Assembly (NCBI GenBank): GCA_029891345.1
Contig: CM056994.1
Coordinates: forward strand, 61,287,251 to 61,351,250
Direction: 5' to 3'
DNA: 64,000 nucleotides
Source of the DNA: Dryococelus australis
Lineage: Eukaryota; Arthropoda; Insecta; Phasmatodea; Phasmatidae
The translations under genes and the position numbers were made by a program. Below the pieces are notes generated by a model, which was given only the letters and a program-made list of their open reading frames with translations, made no database searches and was not told where the DNA came from. Positions 1 through 12,394 of the stretch are shown here, piece after piece. Numbering within the stretch: position 1 is the stretch's first letter; each line of letters starts with the position of its first letter.

Positions 1-390
1 TGTAAGCCTTATGCACTGGTTCACTTTACCAATGAAAGGTTTTTATCCTAGCTACTCTCGTATTTCTTTCCTCAATAAACATAGAATATTTTCAGGATTT
101 ACCTGTTTACCTGTTTCTTCTTGAAGTTGTGCTGCTAGTTTCAGTGCACTTATTTTTGGATTCTGCTTCACCTTGTGAATCACTTTGTCCTATATGCTCC
201 ATTTTTCAGGCTTATTTTTTTGAGCCACTGACTTAATCCTGTCTTCTCAAATCGCCACACTATGTAGAATACTGTAGCTACTTTTACTTACATTAAGCAA
301 TCTGGAAATATCCTGGTAAGATCGTTCCTAGGCTGGCGTATTATCACCAGCTGCCTTTGCTCAAATGTTGTTTGACATTTTATGGCCCAT
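1..390 (-). pseudogene. Tc1-like transposase relic, N-terminal part
   Basis: Read on the minus strand from about 385 down to 1, this gives a degenerate Tc1/mariner-family transposase N-terminus. Visible pieces include DISRLLNVSKS (helix-turn-helix recognition part), SVAQKNKP (GRPR-like linker zone), KVKQNPKISALKLAAQLQEE and TGKQVNPENI (second paired-like helix-turn-helix), then PFIGKVNQ. These are typical of the bipartite DNA-binding domain of Tc1 transposases. Several stop codons and frame slips break it, and the catalytic DDE domain would lie to the left, beyond the window. It is a dead, partial copy. Family assignment is by recognised motif pattern, not by a database search. Confidence 0.75.
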
Positions 391-519
391 TGCTATATTA
401 ATGCTCGCAACTATCAGGTACCCACTCCAATGGCTTGACATATTAGAACTAAGTCCCAACAGCGGAAACATGGATGAGTTGTAATGTAATGTCCCTCTCT
501 TGGTACAAAACCACATTTA

Positions 520-625
520 AAGTAGAGTTGTACCGATACCGATATTAAGTATCAGTATCAGCCTATTCATTGCCTTTTCCCAATGTATCTGTATTGGGTA
601 CGGTATCGGGCCGATACTTTAGTAT
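520..625. repeat. GTATCGG/CCGATAC-rich transposon end (hAT-like?)
   Basis: The stretch begins AGAGTTGTACCGATACCGAT and contains several GTATC/GATAC repeats. A similar start (AGAGTTGTTCTGATACC) occurs at 31213. Such subterminal GATAC arrays are common at the ends of hAT-type elements in animals. The opposite end was not located, so this is only a probable element end. Confidence 0.35.
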
Positions 626-2160
626 CAGTTGTAGACAATGAAGTCAGGTTATTACTTTCTCAAGGCACAAAAATTACTGTTCGGTTTGTATGCCCACACA
701 TTAAAAGAAGAAGAAAAATAAGAACAAATACTCTGTATTTACTTCTTTCCCAAAATAAAGGAAAAATTTCTAGGGTGGGAGCTATACACAGAAAAAAAAA
801 GAGGAAGGGAGAGTGGTAACCATAAATTATCTGGGGATGTTGAGGGAAGTGGTGGGATTGTCCGTTGTCACATCTCTCACTCTTACATCACTCCTCTCCC
901 TTCTCTTTCTTTCTTTATCAGTGACCCTTCAGTTATGTGTAGGTCAAAACCCCCTCCCCCCCTATTCACAACCTGGACATCCCATCCTACGAGGCAAACC
1001 AGAGCTGCAATATATCTCCCCCCCCCCCCTTAAATAACACCCAGATGTTGCTGGTCATAATTCTTCTGCCAAGCCCTCTTTGTTTCCATAGCAGAGGCTA
1101 GCCAGCCATGGTTTTGGAGGGGGGGGGGGGCAGAGGAGACCCTTTTTTTTTAGATAAGGTTAGTGTGACAGTCTAGCAGGCAAAAAAAAGAGCACTGCTA
1201 AAAAAAAAAAAAAAGGAGAAATGAGAGAAAAGAAAAATGAAGCTGGAAATGTTGAGTAGTAGGAGCAGAATGTTTCTGGAATTTTTTTATTTTTTTGTTT
1301 TTTGCACACAAGTTATTTAATTAAAATATTTTCCAAACATGAGATACATTGTATCTAATAATATTTTAGAATCAATAAATGTGTACTCTGTGGCTTGACA
1401 ATTTCTTTTTTCTTCCATAAATCTGAAATAAACGGTTGACCACAAAGGCCTCGTTTGCATGCTAATGGGTATGGGTGTAGTGGCCAAGAGGGTAGGGTGA
1501 AAAAAAGTATATTTTAAGGACCCCACTGGGAAGATATACTTTCTATGTCCTTGCTTGCAAAGAGCAAACATTTATAAATATGTAAAACTTGGTTTACCAT
1601 GCTATTTCGCTGGCAGTTGACAATGCCTTAATTGATTAGTACTGACCATGTGGCCTGTGATTGAAAGAAACAATTAAGTCAAAGCGTGCAACAATTTAAG
1701 AATTTGAAAATTACCCTCTTTCCCCTTTTCTATGAAAACAGTAATGAGCCAAGCTGTAGACAGGAAGAAAAACTGCAAATATTGGTCAGCACTTTACTTA
1801 CATGCACCAAACCATACCTATAGGCTGTTCTAGGTAAGTGAGTATTTTCGAAAGGCCTACTTATTTTCTATTTTCAGCCTATCTATATCTTTGTCGCATG
1901 TAAATATAAACATTGCCATGTGCTTCAATTTACGAATGCATCTTATACATTTCACTGCTTAAAAAATTAGCCCACTGATCTTTACCCATTAAATATCATT
2001 GGTGATAAATATGATTAAAAAATATTACAAACACCTGCAAATTTTTTATATAATACCATCTTGTGTATGTTGGTTTTTCATTTTTATAGAATGTATTTTT
2101 TTCTGTATTCTATGCTCCAAAGGCTTCTGTATGTAACTGTTTTGTGGTGAAATAGTTACA
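626..2160. other. Non-coding stretch with homopolymer runs
   Basis: No gene recognised. It contains C runs near 950 and 1018, a G run near 1120, and A/T runs near 1200 and 1290. Short open frames here show no recognisable domain and are likely chance. Confidence 0.5.
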
Positions 2161-2728
2161 ACCCTATACTACTAGGGTGAGCACTTTTTCTCTTCATAAG
2201 CGAATGTTGCTGGAAAGTCGTGAGAATAACCTGAAATTTCTCCCCATTGTTGGCAACGCGCCTGCATACTCTACAGGCGACTCCACTCCATCAACGAGCG
2301 TCAAAGAGCTTGGGCCAAGTCGAAACAGTGGTATACTAGATTCCCATGCCGACAGAGTTGGTTCCACGTGCCTGGACAACCACGGACACACGAATAATTA
2401 GCAGGAATAGTTATGAAATTGTACTACCCATCCGAATTCCGACATAGGTCGCCACCCCCTCAACTCAAGATTGTTTTACCCAACAAGCCGCGGACCCGCC
2501 AGCTTAGATAAAGTAGTTGGAAAGATACCCACAAGATCACAGCATCCCCGCACCCAGTAACGTCACAGATGCCGAGCCTCAGGGAGAGGAGGTAAAACTG
2601 TCGTCAGCCTCAATCAAGGGCGATTAGGAAATACACTACGCTGCCCGCTACCTGAGATAACCGACCCCCGTGTTGAGAGGCTTGTAACCCCTGCACCCCT
2701 GGGAGAGCCACCAAGAGGAAGCTGGAAC

Positions 2729-2736
2729 TATATAAG
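2729..2736 (+). promoter_or_regulatory. TATA box of relic F LTR
   Basis: TATATAAG sits in a GC-rich context inside the LTR. About 470 bases downstream is AATAAA (3200-3205), giving the U3-R arrangement expected for an LTR promoter. Predicted only from sequence. Confidence 0.5.
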
Positions 2737-3199
2737 GAAGCTTCAAACCACCCTAGCCAGAGTTTGTCGGCTTGCCGACTGCATTACACAGCGAGCTCTC
2801 CTAGGTCTGGAAGGACCTCCTCCTCTCCCAGCCTACAGCCTGAGAAGACTCCCTCTCCAGCTCCAACAGCCTGCAAAAGGCTCCTCCAGCACCAACAGCT
2901 TGGAAAGGCTATACTTCCAACACCTGCAGCTTGACAAGGCTCACTCTCCAGAGGTAGCCTCTACGTTTGTACCCTGCACCCACTACCCCAGTCATCCGTG
3001 ACTCTGCGGTAGCAGGCCGTCGCAACGCCCTAGGGCCCCTTAGAAACCATAGCTGTAAAGTGCGATAGAGAATTTCAGATGTTTGCTTGGACGTTATAAT
3101 CCAACCCACATTCCCCTTAACCTGGATTAATGTAATTTAAAAACATGCATTCTTATGCTTGTATTAATCGGCCTTCCCCAGTATCTTCCTAAATGAGTC

Positions 3200-3205
3200 A
3201 ATAAA
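3200..3205 (+). promoter_or_regulatory. Polyadenylation signal AATAAA in relic F LTR
   Basis: Canonical AATAAA downstream of the LTR TATA box, in the same orientation as Gag. Confidence 0.4.
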
Positions 3206-4554
3206 ACACTAAAACAAAAATCTTATATTTTTGTTTGTAACTTAATTTTACTAGTTTACCCTGCTTTCCCATCTACTTAAAATTAAATTGATTTCTGTGA
3301 GTGCATTTCAATATATTTCAGCTCAACTACCATTTAAATATTCCCCTGTAGGATAAGTGTGAATGGACCAAACCCCACAGTGTCACTGGGTCTGAAAGGA
3401 TTGTTAAGTCCGAAAGGACAAACTCTGACATCTGGGTAAGTCCAGGATGCCCATGCCTCCCTGCAGAACATATACCAACTTTAGCCGTGGTTTTTCAGTT
3501 AGGCCTATGAGCGGCTGAAAAGTCACTCATTGAGAAATACTGAATGACAGCTAGGGAAGGTGTGTCCTTTGTATAGTTGGTGTGCCTAGTGTGAGTAAGA
3601 GTATTTTGTTCCAATAGAATAACTGTTTTTCTAGTTTGTGTTTAAATGACAAAGAAGGGAGGTGACCTTCCCAGTAGTTTACATCGCAAGGTCGAGGTGC
3701 GCTGCAATGCGAGATAGATGAATCCTCTACTCGTCAGACAAATGACCCCCATCAGAATAGCACGCCCCCTTTGCCGATACCCGAGGTCACCACGCACATA
3801 CCTCGTCCTATCTTGTCTATGGTGATCCCCACACGAGTCTGAACTTGACTCCGTGCAAGGAACATATTGGCCGTGGTCTTGTTACAACAATCTCAGTTAT
3901 CTGTGTGCACCTCCACCTACCCAGGTCACTGAACAGCCTACTCTGACCCCATCTAGAGTCCACCCGTGTTGAAAAACGTGTACCATACACACAGCCGCCG
4001 GGAAGGTGATAAAGGTGGTCATCAGTCCTCCAATTCAGAGACGTCAAGTAGTTGCACCACTCCCAGCCTACACTCCCATGCGTAAGCCTACTAGAACATC
4101 TCCTCTTGGGAGATTATACTGCCAACCAGATGTAGAGTAGGGACAGCCAGGATTGCCATACCTCATCCCATACTAATCACTCTACTGATCACTCACAACT
4201 CATCACCCTTTAAAATCAAATTAATTATTACAATTCAACTTTGGACGGCTGGCATCCAGAATTTTGGCAATCTTCACGGTGAGTAGGATCAGGCTCCCTG
4301 GGAGAGAGACACGTATCTTTAAGCTCGCCCTGGGGTTTGATTCCCCTCTACCCTATCAGCCCCCTTTGATTGAACAAATCACATCCAATAGGAGGAAATC
4401 GGCACTTGGTAAGAATTGCAGATAAGTGGTGCCGTAGGCACCGAGATCAAACTAATACAGCAGTCTGAAGGAGGCAAGGAAGTAGAAGCAATACATCTAT
4501 AAAAGGGTTATTGTTGAAATGTACACCAGGAGGAAGAAGGGCAATTGTGTCAAT

Positions 4555-4572
4555 TGGCACACAACTTGGGGC
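4555..4572 (+). other. Primer-binding site of gypsy relic F
   Basis: TGGCACACAACTTGGGGC begins with TGG, as required to pair with a tRNA 3' CCA. It matches the sites of relics C (TGGTGCCCAACGTGGGGC, minus strand, 56470-56453) and A (TGGTGCCCAACATGGGGC, minus strand, 15708-15691). All three lie just upstream of their Gag regions. Which tRNA primes was not determined. Confidence 0.7.
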
Positions 4573-4699
4573 CAAACACCTCCAAGTAGGTCAGCCTTGG
4601 GAGCTGGGACCTCACCAGACCCCCCCCCCCCCCCCACACAAGACTCCCTACTGAGGAGCTACCTCGTCGACTTCGGAGAGTCAATATAACCATCCCGTT

Positions 4700-5745
4700 G
4701 TGCTCAAGTACCTCACCGTTATGTATAACTCAGGAGATAGCTTACATGACCCCCAGGCAGAAACAGGAGAGGCTACTGTCGAAGAGAGACAAGCTGACCC
4801 ATGTCCCATACTGTCATGCCCAGGAACGGGCATAAACATGATCCAATGCGTGTACTGCCGCAGGCTGTTTCACCACCAATGCCTAGGTTGGGGGATACCC
4901 CCTAGGTATACAGACTTGTTGGAGTACTGATGTTTCAAATGTATACAAGCACCAGCCCGGTTATGTGAATAGACTGAGTGCACCAGCCAAGGGTTGTACA
5001 GGATACGGTGTATACTTTGCCAGAGAGAGTACCACCATCAATGTGTTGGATGGGTAGACGAACGAGTACAAAACCCCGGGCAAGTCTACCATTGTGACGT
5101 GTTTCGAAGGGAGTACATGCACTGACCCTCGAAACCGACCACCGGATGCAGCCCCGGAATGCTCGGAATACCCACAAAATGGGATGACCGGAATTCCACG
5201 TAGGCCGAATGAAGACCCTGAAGGCTTCATACGCAAATGCAGAGAGTAATTAAGAGGGCACTTAATTTGCAGTAAGCAATGCGTAAGCAGAGTACTCCAC
5301 CAACTGAGCGGCCAAGCCCGGAAATGGTGGCAGAAGTGTGGGGAATTAGTCGAAGGATGGCCCCAGTTTCGAACCCAGTTATCCACCCACTTCACCGGAG
5401 ATGAAGTACTGTCAGGTCTGATAACTGACTTTCATTCATGCATGCAATCCAGGGATGAAGAAGTAGAACTCTTCATCAGACAAAAGGAGCGAGTTCATAG
5501 GAGAAGTTACCCCGATTACAATGAAACACAGCAAGTTCAAAGTATCACTCGTACCCTTCTCCCCAAGTTAAAGAACCTCCTGCTAAACCAGCGGCCGCAG
5601 ACAGTCGAGGAGTTGGCAGGAAGGGCACAGGAAATAGAGATAAATAGCCCCCTCCCTTGGAACATCTTGCCGCCCCTGCGCCACGCTGCTGGTATTGCCC
5701 GGGCTGGCAATTTAACTGAGATTGCACCATGCTGCAAAATACGGA
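4700..5745 (+). pseudogene. Gag of gypsy relic F with tandem PHD-like fingers
   Basis: Gag binds and packages the retroelement RNA. The first finger (from 4802) reads CPILSC, then CVYC, then H and C (FHHQCLGW), then YxCFKC: pattern C-X4-C-X9-C-X2-C-X4-H-X2-C-X16-C-X2-C. After a stop at 4928, a second finger follows to about 5102 (CILCQREYHHQCVGW, VYHCDVF; its last cysteine is lost). From about 5240 the usual gypsy Gag body is legible (ARKWWQKCGELVEGWPQF), then PQTVEELAGRAQEIE near 5600. A zinc knuckle CWYCPGWQFN, stop, DC lies near 5688-5726. Stops and frame slips mean it cannot make a full protein. The fingers are unusual for a gypsy Gag. Confidence 0.75.
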
Positions 5746-7330
5746 GACGAGAATCCCTCCTTCCTGCCCTCAGGGCGGGCAGACTCTTAATCGTGAACCA
5801 TGCTTCACACCCCGAGGAAATTGGCCCTCTGAACGGTCTAGAACCACGGCTAATATCTTAACCTTCAACTTCCGGCAAATCCGAGTGCAACCTATCTCAT
5901 TTCAGGATGCAAACCCAGGACTACTAGATCAAGCCCCACGACGTGATCGTTTCCAGGACGGAAACCTGGGAGAGAACCTAACCGCATCCTCCCAAGAGGC
6001 AGGTGAGATATGTACTCCATGCCCCGATCAGTGAATCCGAAATATCCGACTCAGGAAGGGCAGACTCTACCCCCTCTCCCCAGTGATGCGCCGCTGTTCG
6101 TAGACTATCCTTAAATGAACGGGTATCCCTGAGGATACTACCTTTCTCCCCCAGTTCATACGTAGCATATTCACCTAGATCCCATACGGGAAAACAGAGC
6201 ACGATAACCGAAGGATCGTGGCAAATCCCAGGAAATAGGACCAGAATCAGAGGGCAACCGGTAGGAAGCGTGATAGAGGAGGCCGTCGAACCTCCAGCCA
6301 CCTCTAAAGACGTAACCAAATGGCCACAGACTCCCCTTGTTGGACCCCTTGCCTCACCCATGGCTGTAAAGTGGTAGGAAGTTAGCATATTGCCCCAGCC
6401 TAGTGGTGATCACACACACAGCCAGCCTTCATTCCAGCACCGGAAGAAGCGCTGCCCCGGAGAGTGAACTGGACGAGGCCAGCTACCTGCTGCCCCCAGG
6501 TTCAGTCCCGGCTACTCCCCCTCCCCCCCCCCCCCCACAAGGATCGGGACACGAGTTCACGCACCCTGCTACCCATCCCATCCCATCCTTTCCAAGAGGC
6601 AAGAGGGAAGATGTGGAACGAGAAACTAGAGAGAGTCTAGGATACAACGTAGGAGGAGCAGAGCTGTCACTCAACCAGGCAACTAACCCTACTATCAGAG
6701 CTGGAGAGATGGGAGAGGCCACTGAAAGTGATACGCGCAATAATGCTAAAGTTAAAATGGTTAGTCGGATGCCCAAAGGCGTTGGTGCTGCCGTCGAAGT
6801 CCCTCCAACACTGGGAGCGGATGAATATTGCGAGTACTGCACACATCTCACCCGCGCTAGAATGAGCCTACGTGCATCGACAAAATCCACGACTCCAACA
6901 ACCCAGGACAACGTCTAGGCTGCTATCAAAGCTGCAGCTTGCAGCTGACAGCGCCGCCTGACCAACAACACTGTGTGCGAGATGCACGCCACACATCCCA
7001 GGATGCTACCGGGAGACTACATGGAGTACACCCACAATGTTCCAGTGGCCCACCACTCCAGCTGCCCAACCACGTAAAAGAGGATGACTGCTGAAGCGAC
7101 GTCTCTACAAGCGACAGCGATGTACCCCGACAGTAGATGAGTGAGTACTTGGCAGATGCTAAATTTTGACCATCATGCCCCAAGATAGAACTCTAGTTAG
7201 CTAAAGCCAGTAGGGAGTTGTAGGATAGTCATCAGAGTAACTCTCAGAGAGTGTAAGAACTCATAGTAGGTAACTTAGTAGGGAAGGTTAGGTGTCACAT
7301 AGCACCTCAAAATCCTAACCTGATAGTCAG
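5746..7330 (+). mobile_element. Distal part of relic F, degenerate
   Basis: No protease, reverse transcriptase or integrase could be read. 5905-6060 recurs at 12118-12262. An open frame at 6403-6918 is rich in Pro, Ser and Thr with a run of prolines encoded by a C tract (6520-6536). It resembles a disordered retroelement tail, but no domain is recognisable. 7185-7330 holds short GTAGG-rich sequence. Probably the remains of the element after a large deletion. Confidence 0.45.
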
Positions 7331-7403
7331 GCATTAAGAAACGACCCATGTTCTCTCAGGAACCAAAAATGTGTAAAACAGAAAAAGGGTTCAAAAGAAA
7401 TGT

Positions 7404-8150
7404 ACTGTATTTATCCGAAAGGAAGACGAGATTTTTTTACAGGAAAGGAATAGAAAAAATAAGGAGTTGTCTACAATTCAGGGTCGTCTTCAATTCAAAA
7501 CCTAGGCACAAATACCACAAATGTGTGACACTGCTATTTAAGTATTTAAGTTTGTGTTACATGCACAAAATTACTAAGAGCTTCTATTCATAATTCTTAC
7601 TCAGGTAGCAATTAGTCCTCCAAAATTGCTGTGCTATGAGACAGAGGATTTTGACAAAGGCTTTTCTTGCTTAAATACAGTACGTCCTTTGGTTGTACAT
7701 ATTTTTGTAGTGCTGAGACTGTACCTGTTAACTTTGACAAGGGTCCCCTTATCTGATATCACCTGCCCATCCATAAAGAGAAAGCTGCCATAAAGAGGAA
7801 GCCCTTTGCTGGGAAGCAAAGTGGCTCAAGTCATGAGTATATAACACTGACAAAAGTTTAACAGTGTAGGAAAGATGCTGCTACCATACAGCCAGATTAG
7901 ATAGACCTATTTCAGTGTGATTAGCTTTTCTTTAAAAGTAATAAAAATATATCATATTATTCATATAATAGCATTTCTTCTGGAAGGGTTTGTCATAAAT
8001 TCATGCAAAAATACTTTCAACTTAAGTAATTATTTCAGCACCTCACAGGGGTAGTCTTGAATACAGGTTTAAATATTTTTCCTTTGAAAAATTTTTTTAG
8101 GAAGTGGTCGTCTTATATTCAGGATAGTCTTCCTTTCGGGTAAATACGGG
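7404..8150. mobile_element. Short terminal-inverted-repeat DNA element
   Basis: The left end reads CTGTATTTATCCGAAAGGAA. The right end, reverse-complemented, reads CCCGTATTTACCCGAAAGGA, so about 20 bases of each end match with few differences. Sequence further inside each end (TTCAGGGTCGTCTTCAAT at the left, TCTTATATTCAGGATAGTC at the right) keeps inverted similarity for over 80 bases. About 0.75 kb with no transposase frame, so a non-autonomous element. A clear target duplication was not found; superfamily unassigned. Confidence 0.65.
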
Positions 8151-9569
8151 AACTACACATTAAGGTTTCTAAGGATAGGAATTTGAATCGCATTGCCAGG
8201 AACCGAGGTTTCACACTAAGATGTGCCAATTTTACTAAACATTCCTCCTGACAAACGGCACTTAACGTAGACATAAAGAACTTGCATATTTTAGTATATG
8301 TTTTTGATCCCTAATTTGCAAAGATACATGGAGGAAGTAACTTAGCGGCAATCGCGAACAAACTGGAAAGTTAATGTTTGATTGACCTTACTCCTCCAGA
8401 GTGCTCACATTATCTGTAAAGTATAAAACAATGTAATCTTGGTTTGTGATGGAATGTAGGAGGACGTATTTAACGTAGAGCCACTCGACTCCCGTGAGTA
8501 CAGACAGGAAGTGAGATTGTGTAAACGAGGCCTATCTATCAGCAGGCCCGTAAAACACCCCCCCCCCCAACCACCCTCAACCCTCTATATTCCTAACAAT
8601 GTGACATAAAACGACATTGGATTAATCACCCATGTACCTTGCAGTAAAAGCATGAGGCAAAACTCAAAGTGAGTATGCAGTAAAACGCAGCCTGACAAAA
8701 TTCCCAGCCTTGTTAAAATACCTAGATCATAGTGTAGACAATAAAGAATTGTCTCAGAGAAAAGGGAATTGTGTATAACCTCTTAATTAAGCATGTACCT
8801 TGTTGGGGAATAGGAAAGAAAGTAGGGATAGGAAAAGAAGTAAGTTGTTAAAATTTCCCCGTAAAATTGCATATAGTGTGTACTATTGGAAAAGTGTCCT
8901 GTAGAACATGAACTACAACTAGGGTAACCGGTACGGATAATTGGAAAGAAATGTAGGTAAAATGTAATGTATTCCCGTCGGAAATACGTCTAAGATCAGT
9001 CTCAGACGAGTTGAACAAAACTCCTTAGATAGTGGTATATGAACCGATGTTAACAAGAAAAGTGTGAAAACTAGAAATATTAGGGAAAGGTGTGTCCATA
9101 AATGTAAACTAAGAAGTTTTTAATATTGTAAAAGCATTATGTGAGGTTACATGTACTTGTAGAGTAAGGATAATTGCCAGTATGTTGTATGAACTACATG
9201 GAGATTTAAGTTAACTGAATCGTAGATGTAAAGACAACTAAGGAATGTGTAGGATAAATTAATGAGCTAGAAGTACACCCCACCTTTTTAGACGAGAAAC
9301 TGAGAAACAGTAATTGAAGTTGCTAATGTGTAGTGAGATAAAACATGTAAATTGTAGTTAAACTCAGATCATAACCTAAAAGTAGTGCAAAGGATGATAC
9401 TGAGAGTATCGGGTCTAAACAGTATGAATTCAAGTATGTAGATATACTTATGTTGCATAAGTGTAACAGGCCACAGTCTATTAAGGTTATGAACTGTAAT
9501 CACAACGGGAATGTAGTAGAAATTAAGATTGTCACGCCAAACTAGTGGCTGCTGTAGCACATAAGTAAC
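8151..9569. other. Intergenic stretch, nothing recognised
   Basis: AT-rich sequence with many GTA/GTGTAG words and a C run at 8558-8568. No conserved frame, RNA gene or clear repeat was identified. Confidence 0.45.
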
Positions 9570-11490
9570 TATAGTCCATTCCCCATTCGAAGCAACTTTC
9601 TCGGAGCCCTGCTAAATATCTACTTGCAGGCCCATTTCGTATCCTTCCGCCCAATGTAAACAAACATTGCCATGTGACTGCCATGTAGCATCTGTCAAAC
9701 TCAATGTTTACATGCCATTGTGTGTGTATAACTGTTAGTATACTTTCGCTACACCTAAAAATAAACATTGAAATGTGACTTCTACTTTTATATCTGTCAA
9801 ATGTGTTTACTGTTTACAGCTTTTCAAAGAATTCTGTCTTAGGTCTATTTCAAAAACCATTTTGTACAAATATTCACAGTTTAGCCCCATTACATTATTT
9901 AGGTCAGCTTTATGACGTTTTAAAAATGCCTGAATTAACGATAGTTCTTATGGTTGCATTACAGTAACATATTTGTTTTCCATGACATAGCACATTACAC
10001 GTAATGCACGTTAATATTTTGCCGCGACTGTGTTAAACACTGTTACAACTGCGGGCTAATGAACTGTAGTATTGAACTTTTTGTTATTGATATGTCTTGG
10101 GTTATTTCTTTAAAAGGACGGCCTCAGTTCGAATAACGTAGGAAGGAACAGTCCAACGAAAAAGCAACATTAAAATCAAGCACGCAACTTTGTGTCGCTC
10201 ATTTTTTGTTATAGAAACTTAAAATATAGCGGTGAAAAAGCACACAAATAAGCCTACTGTAATATTTATTCCGCTCTTATTTATATGTATTGCTACTTAC
10301 TGTGTATTAGGTTTATTAAAATTTATTGGGGCTGGGCTTGGTTACTTTGTTGATTGGTGGTAAATCACGTTACACGACTGTGTTTCAAACACCCACCAGG
10401 GCAAAGGTACAACGTTGTGATAAATAAACAGACATGGATGTAAATAAATAACTTTGCCATAAAAACAGTTCGCATTTTCAACGTATAAATAGTTAATATC
10501 AAATATTTGAAATCATGCACACACAGGGCCAGCATATCGACCACAATGCCCAAAGGCACGCCATTTAACAGACGCATAACGAAACATGTGTCACAGTATA
10601 TTTATTACTGCCGTGGAAACACAGATTTATCACAACATCGTAACTTGCCTAGGTAGGTTTCGTAAACACAACGTCTACAAACATGATGTGGTAATTTGAA
10701 GTATTTTTCGGAGTAAGTATAATTTACGCTTCGTTTGGTAAAACAGCAATGCGTCATGTCACGGATCACCACGTCTGCCAACTTCACTTTGTTTCTGCTC
10801 TGCCATCGTATCTAAATATATTAAAATAAGTATTCAAACATTAAAATCTCTTTTCAGTTGTAAATTACAAATTCAAAAATCATTGTTTTGCTGTAATAAG
10901 TATGAAATATGCTAAAATTGAAAACATGTACAATTTGGCCGCGTATCTGCGAAGTGAAACTTCCAGTGTCTGACAAAGACAGAGAGAGAGAGAGAGAGAG
11001 AGAGAGCACCAAGCCTCGCTCAGCAGACAGTTGCTTCAAAGTTGCTCTCGTTTGATTAAACAACACCGTACCATTACAGCCTACCCACGATATTTTCCGC
11101 TGTTATTTTAAACTGTAAAAATGAGATATGTTGCCATCGGGGTACCTAAATATTTCAGTATTTCAATAGGCACCGTTTAATTTACAAATAGTGTACTAAA
11201 AAAAAGGTTAAAATAATATTTCAACTGTGAACTATTTATTACCACCCGTTGCCAACACGTCGCTGCTCTCGCTGTTGTTAATTCACATTTAAAACGAACT
11301 AATATTACAAGTTATAGAAGATATTAAGGTAAAGTTTCATTTATTCAATAATACAGTACTCTAAAGTTAACCACGGTGTTATATATTTGTGGAATACATG
11401 TTATTGAAAAAACAGGTTGACATGTTATGCCTGGAGTGTTTTTTCAAAGGTTGATTTTCATATGTCGTTTCCAATCGGGAATGGACTATA
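9570..11490. mobile_element. Repeat G, copy 1 (TIR element, about 1.9 kb)
   Basis: The ends are inverted: TATAGTCCATTCCC at 9570 and GGGAATGGACTATA ending at 11490, flanked by or including TA. Most of its length is repeated in inverse orientation at 25071-28845 (for example the segments at 10390-10620 and 10850-11456). A short AATGTAAACAAACATTGCCATG-like segment near 9650 recurs near 9760, so the left part has an internal duplication. It has no recognisable transposase. TA-flanked TIRs suggest a Tc1/mariner-like or related non-autonomous element. Confidence 0.75.
10979..11005. repeat. (GA)n microsatellite inside repeat G
   Basis: An uninterrupted AG dinucleotide run. The complementary TC run occurs at the equivalent place in copy 2 (25553-25608), so the tract probably belongs to the element's ancestral sequence. 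Confidence 0.9.
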
Positions 11491-11879
11491 CCAGTACTTT
11501 GTAATAATGAAATGAAAGTGTGACTATGTGATGTGATTGTTAATGTTTCTTTTACACTCTTGCCTCTTTATTTTATGGGGAATTTCGATGCCGGAGGGCG
11601 TAATAATGTTTTTGAAAATTAATAAGCTTACATTTTCACACGTAAATTGTTAACAGTGCAACAGCACTGGCTGATAAACAGACCAGTTAACATCGTCCCA
11701 CAGGGGCTATGGTAAACTTCCCCAATAAGAATCCTTGTGAATGGATTTTATTATTTGTGATTCGTTAGCTACATGTTTTCTCTCGAGGGCAGAGATAAAT
11801 ATTACAAACTTAACATGCACATAAATATTGTAAAAAAATTACTGTTTAAAAATAACCCAGTTTGCTTGGTATGTGAACT

Positions 11880-12300
11880 GCTCTCAACCTAGGAAGGCTA
11901 GTGTTCAATGAGAAAACGACCTGCTCCCGTAGGTTCCTTTCGCCAAACACTCCTCCCTGCGACAAAAGAGATATGTGACCAGAAGCCAGCGGACGAGCTG
12001 AAACACCCCGCCGCCACCTGATACCCAACCACAGCAGAATAGGGGAAGGAGAGTGCAGAAGAAGGAGAGAGAGGAGAGGCCATTAACCCGGTGACAGTAA
12101 CCAGAACCCACGTCAGGACCCGAACCCAGGACTCCTAGATCGAGCCCCACCACGTGAACGTTTCCAGGATGGAAACCTGGGAGAGAACCGAACAGCAGCC
12201 TCCCAAGAGGAGGGCGAGATATGCACATCAAGCCCCGATCAGTGAATCTGATATATCCAACCTCCCCCCCTTTCCAGTCATATGCCGCCGTACGTATTGT
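11880..12300 (+). mobile_element. Fragment related to gypsy relic F
   Basis: 12118-12262 closely matches 5905-6060 of relic F (shared words include CCTGGGAGAGAACC and GATATG, with CCCCGATCAGTGAATC). The match fades towards 12300. It lies less than 100 bases upstream of the splice acceptor of the EHD exon at 12395, so the insertion ends within the intron next to the exon. Confidence 0.65.
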
Positions 12301-12394
12301 TGTGTTTCTGGACATTGACCTGTGTAGCATCAAGTGAGAGTGATGTGGATCATTGGGAAAGGATGGGACTGCAGATGCTGTGTTACTGTGCTAG

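Larger units (their letters stand above)
2160..4552 (+). mobile_element. 5' LTR of gypsy relic F (approximate left edge)
   Basis: This is a long, GC-richer LTR-like block. It holds a TATA box at 2729, a polyadenylation signal AATAAA at 3200, and is followed by a primer-binding site at 4555 and Gag from about 4700. Sequence around 4215-4400 is shared with 38330-38600 (relic E). The left edge is uncertain because no second LTR of this copy was found. If the boundaries hold, the LTR is about 2.4 kb with a U5 over 1 kb, similar in proportion to the LTRs of relics A and B. Confidence 0.55.

Noticed and set aside
2177-2401. 74-codon open frame as a possible EHD upstream exon
   Set aside because: No similarity to the EHD ATPase domain (no P-loop or G motifs); it lies in LTR-like sequence of relic F.
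6403-6918. 171-codon open frame as a host gene
   Set aside because: Low-complexity Pro/Ser-rich sequence partly encoded by a C run, within a retroelement relic, without domain or splice context.
10979-11005. GA tract as a CRISPR or regulatory array
   Set aside because: Simple dinucleotide microsatellite; no spacers. No CRISPR-like repeat-spacer pattern was seen anywhere in the window.
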